Shown: positions 1 through 8,485 of the stretch, in pieces | Layout of the letters: each line of letters starts with the position of its first letter | How positions within the stretch are numbered: position 1 is the stretch's first letter | DNA from: Rathayibacter agropyri | GTDB taxonomy: Bacteria > Actinomycetota > Actinomycetes > Actinomycetales > Microbacteriaceae | Length of the DNA: 64,000 nt | Assembly: GCF_013249015.1 (NCBI RefSeq) | Contig: NZ_JABRPL010000002.1 | Location: 310,001 to 374,000 of the forward strand | Reading direction: 5' to 3' | Made by a program: the position numbers and the translations under genes | The notes under the pieces: model-generated | What the model was told of the DNA's origin: nothing | The model's input: the letters and a program-made list of their open reading frames with translations, nothing else | Databases searched by the model: none

Positions 1-530
1 TCGACGACGACGATCAGGTCGTGCGCATGGGCGAGGTCGGCCAGCTCCGCAATGTCACTGATGGTCATCAGCGGGTTGGAGGGCGTCTCGACCCAGAGCA
101 TCTTCGTCTCGCCGGGGACGATAGCCCGCTGCACCTCGCGAAGGTTCGCCATGTCGACCGCCGTGTTGCGCACGCCCCACGCGCTGTGCACACGGTCGAT
201 CAACCGATGGCTTCCGCCGTACGCGTCGTTGCCGAGCACGACGTGGTCGCCGGGAGCGAGCGCCGCACGCAGCAGGGTGTCCTCGGCGGCAAGACCGGAA
301 GAGAAGGAGTAGGCGACGTCCGCGCCCTCGAGCGAGGCGATCAGCTCCTGGAGGGAGTCGCGCGTCGGGTTGGCCGAGCGCGCGTATTCGTAGCCGCCGC
401 GGAATCCGCCGATCCCGTCCTGGACGAACGTCGACGTCAGGTAGACGGGCGGAACGACCGCGCCGGTAGTCGGGTCGAACTCCTGCCCGGCGTGGATAGC
501 GCGGGTGTCGAAGTGCTGCTTCTTGGGCAT
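1..530 (-). CDS. metB: Cystathionine gamma-synthase (5' part, cut by window edge)
   Basis: PLP enzyme of the Cys/Met metabolism family, which joins an activated homoserine to cysteine to form cystathionine. About 176 residues are visible, starting MPKKQHFDTRAIHAG and running through the family core (PPVYLTSTF, then GGYEYARSANPTRD, then YSFSSGLAAED) to LIVVVD, where the window ends; the PLP lysine lies beyond the edge. The ATG at 530 is 41 nt downstream of the cbs stop on the same strand, so the two are probably one operon. A cystathionine gamma-lyase or O-acetylhomoserine sulfhydrylase of the same fold cannot be excluded without the C-terminal half; cbs next door points to transsulfuration in either direction. 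Confidence 0.88.
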   Translation of the reverse strand, partial: MPKKQHFDTRAIHAGQEFDPTTGAVVPPVYLTSTFVQDGIGGFRGGYEYARSANPTRDSLQELIASLEGADVAYSFSSGLAAEDTLLRAALAPGDHVVLGNDAYGGSHRLIDRVHSAWGVRNTAVDMANLREVQRAIVPGETKMLWVETPSNPLMTISDIAELADLAHAHDLIVVV

Positions 531-571
531 TGAGCGGTCTCCCTGGGTCAAAGGTGCGGAGGCGACGGCGA

Positions 572-1951
572 TCAGGCTGTGGCGTAGGTGAGAAGATCCT
601 GCCGCGTGATCACGGCAACGGGTTTGCCCTCGTCGGTGACGAGGAGCGCGCTCGCCTCGGCGAGCGCGGCTCGGGCGGTGGTGATGCCCTCGCCGAGACC
701 GATCAGCGGGAGAACGTCGCCGACGCAGACGCCGAGTGGATCGTTCATCGAGGCGGAGCCGGCGAACACGCGATCGAGCAGGTCGCGTTCATCAACGGTC
801 CCGACGACCTCCCCCATCACCACCGGAGGCTCGGCGCTCAGCACCGGCAGCTGCGAAACACCGAACTCGGTCATGATCCCGATCGCGTCGCGGATGGTGT
901 CTGTCGGGTGCGCGTGCACAAGGGCGGGCAGCCCGCCTGCCTGAGCATTCGCGGCCCGAGCACTCAGCACGTCGCGAACAGTGCCCTCGTCTCGCATGTC
1001 GAGGAAGCCGTAAGAGCGCATCCACCGGTCGTTGAAAATCTTCCCGAGGTAGCCGCGACCGCCGTCCGGCAGGAGCACGACCACCACGTCGTCAGGTCCG
1101 AGATCGGCAGCGGCCTTGAGCGCCACCGAGACGGCCAGACCACTCGAGCCGCCGACGAGTAGGCCCTCCTCTCGAGCGAGACGGCGGGTCATCGCGAACG
1201 ACTCGGCGTCGCTGGAGGCGATGATCCGGTCGACCACGGTCGGGTCGTAGGCGCTCGGCCAGAAGTCTTCGCCCACGCCCTCGGTGAGATAGGGGCGCCC
1301 GCCGCCGCCGGAGTAGACAGAGCCCTCGGGGTCGGCGCCGATGATCTGCACGCGACCCTCCGACACCTCCTTGAGGTACCGGCCCACTCCGCTGATCGTG
1401 CCGCCCGTGCCCACGCCGGCGACGAAGTGGGTGAGGCGGCCGGCGGTGTCCCGCCAGATCTCGGGGCCGGTGGTCTCGTAGTGGCTGAGCGGCCCGTTGA
1501 GGTTGGCGTACTGGTTGGGCTTGAAGGCGCCGGGGATCTCGCGGGCGAGGCGATCGGAGACGGAGTAGTAGGAGGCGGGATCCTCCGGAGCGACGGCCGT
1601 CGGCGTGACGACGATCTCGGCTCCGTAGGCGGTGAGCACGCTCCGCTTGTCCTGGCCGACCTTGTCGGGCAGGACGAAGACGCAGCGGTAGCCGCGCTGC
1701 TGGGCGACGAGGGCCAGGCCGATGCCGGTGTTCCCGCTCGTCGGCTCCACGATCGTGCCGCCGGGCGCAAGGAGGCCGTCGCGCTCGGCCGCGTCGATGA
1801 TCCGGGTCGCGATGCGGTCCTTCGACGAGCCACCGGGGTTGAGGTACTCGACCTTCACCAGCACGGTGGCCCGGACACCCGCGGCGACGGGACCGAGCTT
1901 GACGAGCGGAGTGTCGCCGATCAGATCGAGCACCGACTCGGCGTAGACCAT
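572..1951 (-). CDS. cbs: Cystathionine beta-synthase
   Basis: PLP enzyme condensing serine with homocysteine to cystathionine (reverse transsulfuration). The 459-residue product shows the PLP-lysine region NPGGSSKDRIA, the phosphate-binding loop TSGNTGIGLA, GVGTGGT, and two C-terminal CBS motifs (around HAHPTDTIRDAIGIMTEFG and GEGITTARAALAE). The start at 1951 aligns with mycobacterial Cbs and has GGAG 6 nt upstream; ATG at 1975, with a better GGAGG 5 nt upstream, is equally possible, while the further in-frame extension to 2185 runs into the mntH gene and is not believed. It is transcribed ahead of metB. The roughly 210-nt gap to divergent mntH must hold both promoters; I see no SAM riboswitch there. 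Confidence 0.93.
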   Translation of the reverse strand: MVYAESVLDLIGDTPLVKLGPVAAGVRATVLVKVEYLNPGGSSKDRIATRIIDAAERDGLLAPGGTIVEPTSGNTGIGLALVAQQRGYRCVFVLPDKVGQDKRSVLTAYGAEIVVTPTAVAPEDPASYYSVSDRLAREIPGAFKPNQYANLNGPLSHYETTGPEIWRDTAGRLTHFVAGVGTGGTISGVGRYLKEVSEGRVQIIGADPEGSVYSGGGGRPYLTEGVGEDFWPSAYDPTVVDRIIASSDAESFAMTRRLAREEGLLVGGSSGLAVSVALKAAADLGPDDVVVVLLPDGGRGYLGKIFNDRWMRSYGFLDMRDEGTVRDVLSARAANAQAGGLPALVHAHPTDTIRDAIGIMTEFGVSQLPVLSAEPPVVMGEVVGTVDERDLLDRVFAGSASMNDPLGVCVGDVLPLIGLGEGITTARAALAEASALLVTDEGKPVAVITRQDLLTYATA

Positions 1952-2163
1952 CCCGGTCTCCGGGTGTCTGGGCATCCCGCCCTCCGGGCGTGCGGGCAGG
2001 GCGCGATCCAGGGTCATCTCGCCAGCGTAGCAACCGCCCTGCGGCCTGTGACGGGAGGCGGTGACGTCGTCAGGAGGAGAAGACGGAAGGGAGTGCCGCG
2101 GCGGTCGAAGTACCCTATCGTGAGGGTCCGCGAGCGCCCCCGTCGAGACGGAACGGATCCCGA

Positions 2164-3408
2164 ATGACCTCTCCGATCGCCGCACCGCCGCGGCGTCCGG
2201 CCGATATCTCTCTTCTGCGCCTCCTCGGCCCCGCGATGGTCGCCGGGGTCGCCTATCTCGATCCGGGAAACGTCGCCAGCAATATGACGGCCGGCGCCCG
2301 CTTCGGCTACCTGCTGGTCTGGGTCGTCGTGCTCGGCAACCTGATGGCGTGGCTCATCCAGTACCTCTCGGCGAAGCTCGGCCTGATGACCGGCCGCAGC
2401 CTGCCCGAACTGCTCGGCGACCGCCTCCGCGGGCGCTGGGGGCGCCGGGCCTACTGGCTCCAGGCCGAGACCGTGGCGATGGCGACCGACCTCGCCGAGG
2501 TGATCGGCGGAGCGATCGCCCTCCACCTGCTCTTTGGACTGCCGCTGCTGGCCGGTGGGCTCGTGACCGGCGCCGTGTCGCTGGTGCTGCTGCTCGTGCA
2601 GACCCGGGGCGGCGCTCAGCCGTTCGAGCGCGTCATCACGGGGCTGATGGTGCTGATCGCTGTCGGTTTCACGGTGGGAGTGGTCGTCGATCCGCCGGAC
2701 GTCGGAGCCACGGTTACCGGGCTTGTCCCGCGCTTGGAGGGCTCGGAGTCGGTGCTGCTGGCCGCGTCGATCCTCGGCGCCACCGTCATGCCGCACGCCA
2801 TCTACGCTCACTCGGCCCTCGCCCGCGACCGCTTCGGCCATGTCGAGGGCGCGGGTGCCCGGCGGAGGATCCTCATCGCCACCCGAATCGACGTCACCAT
2901 CGCGCTCGCCATCGCCGGGACCGTGAACCTCGCGATCCTGCTCCTCGCCGCGCACTCGCTCTCAGGAGTCGCCGGGACCGACAGCCTCGAGGGGGCACAC
3001 GCCGCGATCGGGGCGGCGCTTGGACCGGTGGTCGCGACGCTGTTCGCGGTCGGCCTGCTCGCCTCCGGCCTGGCCTCGACCTCGGTCGGCGCCTATGCGG
3101 GAGCGGAGATCATGCACGGACTGCTCCACGTGCGCGTGCCGCTCGTCGCGCGCCGGCTGGTAACGCTGATCCCGGCGCTGCTGGTACTGGCCATCGGTTG
3201 TGACCCGACGCGCGCGCTGGTGCTGAGTCAAGTGGTGCTCTCGTTCGGCATTCCGTTCGCGCTGGTGCCGCTGGTGGTCCTCACTCGGGATCGGGGCCTG
3301 ATGGGCGATCAGACAAATCGGTGGTTCACGACCCTCGGAGCCGCGCTCGCGGCGGTGTTCCTCATCGTGCTCAACGGGTTGCTGCTGTGGCTCACCTTCG
3401 CGGGCTGA
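2164..3408 (+). CDS. mntH: Nramp family divalent metal transporter
   Basis: Proton-coupled Mn(II)/Fe(II) importer of the inner membrane. The 414-residue protein carries the two signature metal-binding motifs: DPGN at residues 33-36 in the first membrane helix and MPH at about 209-211 in helix 6 (ATVMPHAIYAHSAL), with about 11 hydrophobic segments in all. Length is typical. The ATG at 2164 lacks a strong Shine-Dalgarno sequence. The gene diverges from cbs and is followed, after 127 nt, by the DUF3105/DUF305 pair; a shared metal-related role is possible but not shown by the sequence. No clear MntR or DtxR operator was recognised. Confidence 0.93.
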   Translation: MTSPIAAPPRRPADISLLRLLGPAMVAGVAYLDPGNVASNMTAGARFGYLLVWVVVLGNLMAWLIQYLSAKLGLMTGRSLPELLGDRLRGRWGRRAYWLQAETVAMATDLAEVIGGAIALHLLFGLPLLAGGLVTGAVSLVLLLVQTRGGAQPFERVITGLMVLIAVGFTVGVVVDPPDVGATVTGLVPRLEGSESVLLAASILGATVMPHAIYAHSALARDRFGHVEGAGARRRILIATRIDVTIALAIAGTVNLAILLLAAHSLSGVAGTDSLEGAHAAIGAALGPVVATLFAVGLLASGLASTSVGAYAGAEIMHGLLHVRVPLVARRLVTLIPALLVLAIGCDPTRALVLSQVVLSFGIPFALVPLVVLTRDRGLMGDQTNRWFTTLGAALAAVFLIVLNGLLLWLTFAG

Positions 3409-3465
3409 GGGTCCTCCACATGTCTACCCCCCATTGAGCCGATCTGGAGCCATTCTCGTTAGCAT

Positions 3466-3482
3466 CTGAGAGCGCCTCTCAG
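3466..3482. other. Small hairpin between mntH and DUF3105 gene
   Basis: A 7-bp perfect stem (CTGAGAG/CTCTCAG) with a three-base loop lies about 60 nt after mntH and 53 nt before the DUF3105 start. A possible -10 box TAGCAT (3460-3465) overlaps its left side. It could be the end of the mntH transcript or a structure in the 5' leader of the next gene; there is no T-run to decide. Confidence 0.35.
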
Positions 3483-3535
3483 GCGCCTGCGCCCGCCACC
3501 AGGCGCCATCCGCCCCCAGAACGAGAGACCCCGCC

Positions 3536-4165
3536 GTGCCCAGAGACACGATGTCCACCAAGAACCGCGCCCGCCAGGAAAAGCTCGAAGCCTACAAGCG
3601 CGAACAGGATCGCCGCACACGCAGCTCCCGCATCTGGATCTGGTCGCTCTCGGCGCTAGCCGTGCTCGCGGTCGGCGGCATCGTCGCCGTCACGGTCTTC
3701 GGCAACCAGCAGATCGTCGAGGCCCGCCAGATCGATGGCCTTCAGACCTTTACCAACGACGCCACCCATGTGGCCGGAGCGGTCGAGTACCCGCAGACCC
3801 CTCCCGCCGGCGGCCCGCACAATGCGGTCTGGATGAATTGCGGGGTCTACGACCAGCCGGTCCCCAACGAGAATGCCGTGCACGATCTCGAGCACGGGGC
3901 CGTCTGGGCGACCTACGACCCGTCGTTGCCGCAGAGCGAAGTCGACGCGCTGGTCGCTGCGATGCCCGAGACCTACTCCGTCGTCTCGCCCTACGAGGGA
4001 CTCACCTCCCCGATCGTGCTCAGCGCGTGGGACGCCCAGGTTGCGATCGACTCCCCCGACGATCCCCGCCTCAACGCTTTCGTCGAGCGCTTCTGGCAGT
4101 CCTCGAGCGCGCCCGAGCCCGGCGCGCCCTGCACCGGCGGTATCGATGCGCCCGGCAAGCAGTAG
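3536..4165 (+). CDS. DUF3105 membrane-anchored protein
   Basis: A 209-residue protein with a basic cytosolic N terminus (about 1-32), one membrane helix (about 33-55, IWIWSLSALAVLAVGGIV) and an extracytoplasmic DUF3105 domain with the usual conserved motifs: HVAGAVEYPQTPPAGGPHNAVW, a cysteine in WMNCGVYDQPVPNE, and HDLEHGAVW. The conserved His/Cys/Glu set suggests metal or redox chemistry, but the family is uncharacterised. The start is GTG 3536 with a weak GAGAG upstream; ATG 3551 is an alternative. The stop overlaps the following DUF305 gene by 20 nt, so the two are translationally coupled, an arrangement seen repeatedly in actinobacteria. Confidence 0.85.
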   Translation: MPRDTMSTKNRARQEKLEAYKREQDRRTRSSRIWIWSLSALAVLAVGGIVAVTVFGNQQIVEARQIDGLQTFTNDATHVAGAVEYPQTPPAGGPHNAVWMNCGVYDQPVPNENAVHDLEHGAVWATYDPSLPQSEVDALVAAMPETYSVVSPYEGLTSPIVLSAWDAQVAIDSPDDPRLNAFVERFWQSSSAPEPGAPCTGGIDAPGKQ

Positions 4166-4820
4166 GGGACGCGTCCTCCTCGCGGCCGTGGCGGCCGTCG
4201 CTCTGCTCGTGGGAACTGCCGGCGGCTACCTCTTTGGGGCTCTCGCCCCCTTCGCCTCCAGTCCGACCCCGTCGAGTAACAGCGCTGAGGCAGGCTTCGC
4301 GCGCGACATGCAGGTGCACCACCTGCAGGGTGCCGAGCTGGCGATGATCGCTCGCGAGCGCAGCACCGACGACGAGGTGCTGACGGTCTCAAAGGACATC
4401 CTGCTCACGCAGCAGCAGCAGGCGGGACAACTCTTCGGTTGGCTGAATTCCTGGGGCCTGCCTCAGGCTGCTTCCGAGCCGTCGATGACGTGGATGGGCC
4501 GGCCGACACTCGCCGGAGCCGCTGACGAGCACTCGGCGATGGGGATGGGGACCGAGGACGGCGTCGTGCCGACGAGCATGCCGGGTCTTGCTACTCCGCA
4601 GCAGATTGCCGCGCTCAGCACCGCCTCCGGTCGCGACGTCGACCGGATGTTCCTCGAGCTGATGATTGCCCACCACCGCGGTGCCATCGACATGGCGGAG
4701 GCGCTACTCGCCCGCAGTCGCGTGGGCGTCGCGACCGACTTCGCTACCTCGGTCGTCAAGGCGCAGGAGGCCGAGATCTCGCTCATGGAGCAGATGCTCG
4801 CCGACCGCCCCGCGGAGTGA
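4146..4820 (+). CDS. DUF305 family exported protein
   Basis: A 224-residue protein with an N-terminal signal/anchor helix (about 9-32) and a ferritin-like four-helix DUF305 domain. The two diagnostic histidine motifs are present: MQVHHLQGAELAMIA near residue 58 and LMIAHHRGAIDMAEALL near residue 172, plus a Met-rich middle (SMTWMGRP, HSAMGMG). The His/Met-rich pattern suggests copper or other metal binding outside the membrane, which is inference. ATG 4146 is chosen because it puts the signal peptide at the N terminus; it overlaps the end of the DUF3105 gene in another frame, which implies coupling. The gene sits in a short metal-flavoured neighbourhood after mntH. Confidence 0.85.
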   Translation: MRPASSRGRVLLAAVAAVALLVGTAGGYLFGALAPFASSPTPSSNSAEAGFARDMQVHHLQGAELAMIARERSTDDEVLTVSKDILLTQQQQAGQLFGWLNSWGLPQAASEPSMTWMGRPTLAGAADEHSAMGMGTEDGVVPTSMPGLATPQQIAALSTASGRDVDRMFLELMIAHHRGAIDMAEALLARSRVGVATDFATSVVKAQEAEISLMEQMLADRPAE

Positions 4821-4931
4821 CGGCGAGCGTTCGGACTGAGTTGAAACACCTTGTCTCAACCGGCAACGAGAGGTTATCTTTTCTCGACGCCCTCAACGAC
4901 GAGGGCGTGGATTTGCCGCGAGGAGCGCACC

Positions 4932-5555
4932 ATGACCGAACCCAGCCCGTCCGCCACCGTCTGGCCCCCGCCGCTCCCTCCGACAAAGGTGCGTGGGCGC
5001 AAGCAGGACCGACCGCGGCGCCGAGTACCGCTCCTGGCCCTGATGGGGGCGTCCGCCGGCGCCCTCGTCGTCGGCAGCGCAATAGGCGCAGCTGGCGGAG
5101 CCTCCGACACCGGTGAGTTCGAGGCGCAGCTCGCCACTGTTCAGCAGCAGCTGGCGACCGCCGAAGACTCGCTGAAGGAGCAGACCGAATCGCGGGAGAA
5201 GGCCGTCTCCGACCTCAGCGCCGCGGAGGCTACCGCTGCCGGGCTCCAGCAGAAGGTCGACTCGATGGCCGCCGAGGCGGCCACCTCGACGACCACACTG
5301 GCGAGCCGCGACGCCCGGATCGCCGAGCTCGAAGCCGCCGCCGCATCCGCCGCCGCCGCTCCAATCGCCGCCGCCGATAGTCCGGCCGCGGCTGCCGAGC
5401 AGGCAGCACCTCCGGCGGCAACCACCGGCGGCGGATCCGTCTACTACGCCAACTGCACCGAAGTGCGTGCTGCTAAGGCAGCCCCGATTCGTGCGGGCGA
5501 CGCCGGCTACAGCCGCGGGCTCGACCGTGACGGCGATGGGATCGCCTGCGAGTAG
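4932..5555 (+). CDS. Excalibur calcium-binding domain envelope protein
   Basis: A 207-residue protein starting at ATG 4932 behind a good GAGGAG ribosome site. It has a proline-rich, basic cytosolic segment (1-32), one membrane helix (about 33-54), a coiled coil rich in Gln, Glu and Ala (about 60-135), an Ala/Pro linker, and a C-terminal Excalibur motif: VYYANCTEVRAAKAAP followed by DRDGDGIACE, with the two cysteines and the acidic Ca-binding loop that define the family. Such proteins sit on the outer face of the membrane; the ligand is probably Ca2+ by family analogy. It stands alone, with its own leader of about 110 nt after the DUF305 gene. Confidence 0.85.
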   Translation: MTEPSPSATVWPPPLPPTKVRGRKQDRPRRRVPLLALMGASAGALVVGSAIGAAGGASDTGEFEAQLATVQQQLATAEDSLKEQTESREKAVSDLSAAEATAAGLQQKVDSMAAEAATSTTTLASRDARIAELEAAAASAAAAPIAAADSPAAAAEQAAPPAATTGGGSVYYANCTEVRAAKAAPIRAGDAGYSRGLDRDGDGIACE

Positions 5556-5586
5556 CCGGGCAACCCGAGACGGGCTCCGCGGCTGT

Positions 5587-7473
5587 TCAGCCCTGGAGCG
5601 CCGACTCGGACTGCTGCGCGTACAGCGATGCGTAGAGGCCACCGAGTTCCAGCAGTTCGCGGTGGGTGCCTGACTCGACAATCCGTCCGCCCTCGACCAC
5701 GTGGATGACATCGGCCGAGACGATGGTCGAGAGCCGGTGGGCGATCGCGATGGTCGTCCGCCCGCGGGATGCGTCATCGAGCGCGGTCTGCACGACCCGC
5801 TCCGAGACGGTGTCGAGGGCGCTGGTCGCTTCGTCGAGAATGAGGACGGCGGGGTCCTTGAGGAGCACGCGGGCGATCGCGAGCCGCTGCTTCTCACCCC
5901 CGGAGAGGCGGTAACCGCGCTCACCGACGAGCGTGTCGTAGCCGTCGGGGAACGAAGTGATCGTGGCATGGATATTCGCGGCACGGGCAGCCGCCTCCAG
6001 CTCCTCCTGCGTCGCATCGGGGCGCGCGTAGCGGAGGTTGTCGGCAATCGTCGCGTGGAAGAGGTACGTCTCCTGGCTGACGATGCCGATGTGTGAGACC
6101 AGCGACTCCTGCCGCAGTTCCCGCACGTCGATGCCCGCGAAACGCACCGCTCCCCCGACCACGTCGTAGAGGCGCGGGATGAGGTACGAGATCGTGGTCT
6201 TTCCCGCTCCGGAGGGACCGACGAACGCGACGAATTGGCCGGGTTCGATCGAGACGGAGACGTGGTCGAGGGTTGGCCGGGCGTCCTCGGCCTGGTCCGG
6301 ATAGCGGAAGACAACGTCGTCCAGCTCAACCCGGCCGACGTCGCCGCCGACCTCGCGGGCACTTGCCCGGTCCGTGATTGCGGGGCGCAGGTCGAGGTAC
6401 TCGAAGATGCGGGCGAAGAGTGCCCCGGCGGTCTGCAGATCGAGCGCGACGCGCATCAGACCGAGGAGCGGCCACATCAGGCGCGCCTGCACCGTGGTGA
6501 AGGCGACGACGGTACCGGCGGTAACAGTGGTACCGCCGAGGATGAGCCAGGCCGCAACGAGGTAGACGATCACGGGAATCACCGAGAGAAAGATCTGCAC
6601 CATGGCGAAGAACCACTGCCCGGACATCTGCTGGCGCACCTGGAGCTGAATCTGTCGGCCGTTCTCGTCGGCATAGCGTGTCACCTCCGACTCCTGTCGG
6701 CCGAAGCTCTTGGCCAGGAGGATGCCCGAGACGCTCAGCGTCTCCTGGGTGATCGCGGTCATCTCCGATAAGGACTCCTGCGTCTTCGTCGCGATGCGGG
6801 CGCGCACCTGGCCGACGCGGCGCTGCGCGACGACGAGCACCGGAGTGAGGACCAGGGCGACGATCGTCATCTGCCACGAGAGCAGGAGCATCGCAACGAC
6901 CGCCGCGATCACCGTTACCGTGTTGCCGAGCACGCTCGAGACGGTGTTGGTGAGTACGCTCGCCACACCGCCGACGTCGTTCGCGAGGCGCGACTGGATG
7001 ACACCGGTGCGCGTGCGGGTAAAGAAGCCGAGTTCCATGGCCTGGAGGTGGCGGAAGAGGCGGATGCGCAGCTCGCCCATCACCGTGTTGCCAACGGTCG
7101 CGGTGAGGTAGGTCTGCCAGACGCCGAGGATCGCGGAGAACGCCCAGATCAGCACCATGATTCCGACGAGTTCGAGCAGGACAGGCAGGTTCGGCCGTCC
7201 GCCCGGCGGAAACAGGCCGCGGTCGAACGCGAGCTGGGTGAGCAGCGGCGGCACGATCGTGAGAGCGGCTCCAACGAGCACGAGGATCACGGTGAGCGTG
7301 AGCGTCGGGCGGTGGTCGCGGAAGAGTCCGGCGATCCGCCGGAGCAGGTCGTCGACCTTGGGCGCCGCCGCGTTGACCTGGCGCTGGCTGTCGGGATCGC
7401 TGCTCGAGATCCTCCCTCCGCGCGCCCCTCCGCGCATCCCGCCGCCTGCCGCGACGTCGCCCATCCTGCTCAC
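5587..7473 (-). CDS. ABC exporter, fused permease and ATPase
   Basis: A 628-residue half-transporter of the ABC-B/lipid- or drug-exporter type: six membrane helices (about 60-340), then a nucleotide-binding domain with Walker A GPSGAGKTT (about 418-426), signature LSGGEKQRLAIARVLL (about 523), Walker B VLILDEATSALD and switch histidine in AHRLSTI. Substrate is unknown; a homodimer is expected because no partner gene adjoins. Start is GTG 7473 or ATG 7464, neither with a strong ribosome site. The roughly 40-residue N-terminal Gly/Arg-rich tail is unusual but common in actinobacterial paralogues. It converges with the Excalibur gene. Confidence 0.92.
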   Translation of the reverse strand: MSRMGDVAAGGGMRGGARGGRISSSDPDSQRQVNAAAPKVDDLLRRIAGLFRDHRPTLTLTVILVLVGAALTIVPPLLTQLAFDRGLFPPGGRPNLPVLLELVGIMVLIWAFSAILGVWQTYLTATVGNTVMGELRIRLFRHLQAMELGFFTRTRTGVIQSRLANDVGGVASVLTNTVSSVLGNTVTVIAAVVAMLLLSWQMTIVALVLTPVLVVAQRRVGQVRARIATKTQESLSEMTAITQETLSVSGILLAKSFGRQESEVTRYADENGRQIQLQVRQQMSGQWFFAMVQIFLSVIPVIVYLVAAWLILGGTTVTAGTVVAFTTVQARLMWPLLGLMRVALDLQTAGALFARIFEYLDLRPAITDRASAREVGGDVGRVELDDVVFRYPDQAEDARPTLDHVSVSIEPGQFVAFVGPSGAGKTTISYLIPRLYDVVGGAVRFAGIDVRELRQESLVSHIGIVSQETYLFHATIADNLRYARPDATQEELEAAARAANIHATITSFPDGYDTLVGERGYRLSGGEKQRLAIARVLLKDPAVLILDEATSALDTVSERVVQTALDDASRGRTTIAIAHRLSTIVSADVIHVVEGGRIVESGTHRELLELGGLYASLYAQQSESALQG

Positions 7474-7595
7474 TGCTCGACCCTAACGCCGCTGATCGCT
7501 GCGGTCCGAGGCTTCCGCCCACGGCGAAGATGTGCTGCGGAGCGCGGGCCGCCCCACCGGGACGAAGCCCCTTTGGCTGGCCCGTGAGCGCGAGA

Positions 7596-7790
7596 TCAGC
7601 CCGCTTTAGGCACGCCCGTTTGACCGGATCGGTCCGTAACGGATGATGTGGGATGCCTTGCGGCTACATTCGAGACAAATCTGCCGGTGAACGCCGAGCG
7701 GCTGACCGTTCCGCGCCCATTCAGGCGCTTCGTCATCTTCTCCTGGATCGAACGAGCGTGCTCGATTGCCCGTTCGGTGTCCTTGCTCAT
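7596..7790 (-). CDS. Small conserved hypothetical protein
   Basis: A 64-residue protein with a strong GGAGG ribosome site 4 nt before ATG 7790. The second half, SAFTGRFVSNVAARHPTSSVTD, matches the small actinobacterial hypothetical proteins that share a S-A-x-T-G-R-[FY]-V-[ST]-x-x-x-A-A-R-H-P motif; no function is known to me. The N-terminal half is a charged helix. It follows the 108-residue membrane protein gene by 38 nt on the same strand and is probably cotranscribed. A longer in-frame start at 7832 would overlap that gene and is less likely. Confidence 0.65.
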   Translation of the reverse strand: MSKDTERAIEHARSIQEKMTKRLNGRGTVSRSAFTGRFVSNVAARHPTSSVTDRSGQTGVPKAG

Positions 7791-7828
7791 CTGTCCTCCG
7801 ATCAGGAGCGACTCTGTCGCTGCCGTTC

Positions 7829-8155
7829 TCACGGTTCCTTACGTTCGTTCCGGGCGATGACCGCCTGCGCGACGGCCAACGCTATACGCTCATCATCCTC
7901 TGTCAACCACGGCATGTCACTGAGAGCGTCCATCATCGCCAACCCCATCTCCCGCTCGGCAGGGGTGTCGCTGAGCGTCTTCTCGATCGTCCACGACCAG
8001 CGCGTCCAACTCTGTTCGCGCGCGGTGAAATTCTTGGTCACACGTCGAGTGGAGATCCCGTCGATGACGGTGACGACGATCGCGGCAAGTCCTACAACGC
8101 CCGCGATGAGAGCGGCGACGAAGGTCGCGACGGCGCCGTCCTCCCACCCGCTCAC
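7829..8155 (-). CDS. Small single-span membrane protein, hypothetical
   Basis: A 108-residue product from GTG 8155. It has one N-terminal hydrophobic helix (about 9-32, TFVAALIAGVVGLAAIVVTV) followed by an amphipathic cytosolic region with TRRVTKNFTAREQSWTRW and a C-terminal acidic/alanine helix ending in IARNERKEP. I do not recognise the family. The start is uncertain: no Shine-Dalgarno sequence precedes it, and the reading frame stays open to 8662, but that upstream translation is Arg/Ser-rich and looks non-coding. It is followed by the 64-residue gene and belongs to an accessory patch of uncharacterised genes. Confidence 0.5.
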   Translation of the reverse strand: MSGWEDGAVATFVAALIAGVVGLAAIVVTVIDGISTRRVTKNFTAREQSWTRWSWTIEKTLSDTPAEREMGLAMMDALSDMPWLTEDDERIALAVAQAVIARNERKEP

Positions 8156-8485
8156 GTGGTCACGCCCGTTTGCCGGCCTGCCGAGTCCAGCGCGCGGAGG
8201 GGCGCGGGTGACATCGACGTGTTGACGGCATCGGTCGGCGACGCTCCAGCCACCTTCGGTTCCACACGTGTCATGCACTAACGATAAGGCGAGTGCGAAG
8301 CGCCGCTTCGTCAGGCGGCCCTCGCGCATCAAGCGCGACCGATCAGCCGAACGTCGCTGACCGGGTGCGAGGTCCTTTCCGTAAGGGGATCGATCAGCGA
8401 CGTACCGGCGTGGGGCGCTCAGGGGTGAGCGGCGGGTCATGATCGCCTCGCGAAAGCGTATAAGTGGAGCACCCGCGACTACCCC
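8156..8485. other. Unassigned 330-nt stretch
   Basis: No gene, RNA or repeat is recognisable here. All six translations are short or Arg/Ser-rich in the way of off-frame high-GC DNA. It lies between a minus-strand and a plus-strand gene, so it should hold two divergent promoters, but no convincing -35/-10 pair stands out. Confidence 0.4.

Noticed and set aside
1952-2163. A SAM or cobalamin riboswitch before cbs/metB
   Set aside because: No conserved riboswitch core or leader hairpin is recognisable in the divergent spacer.
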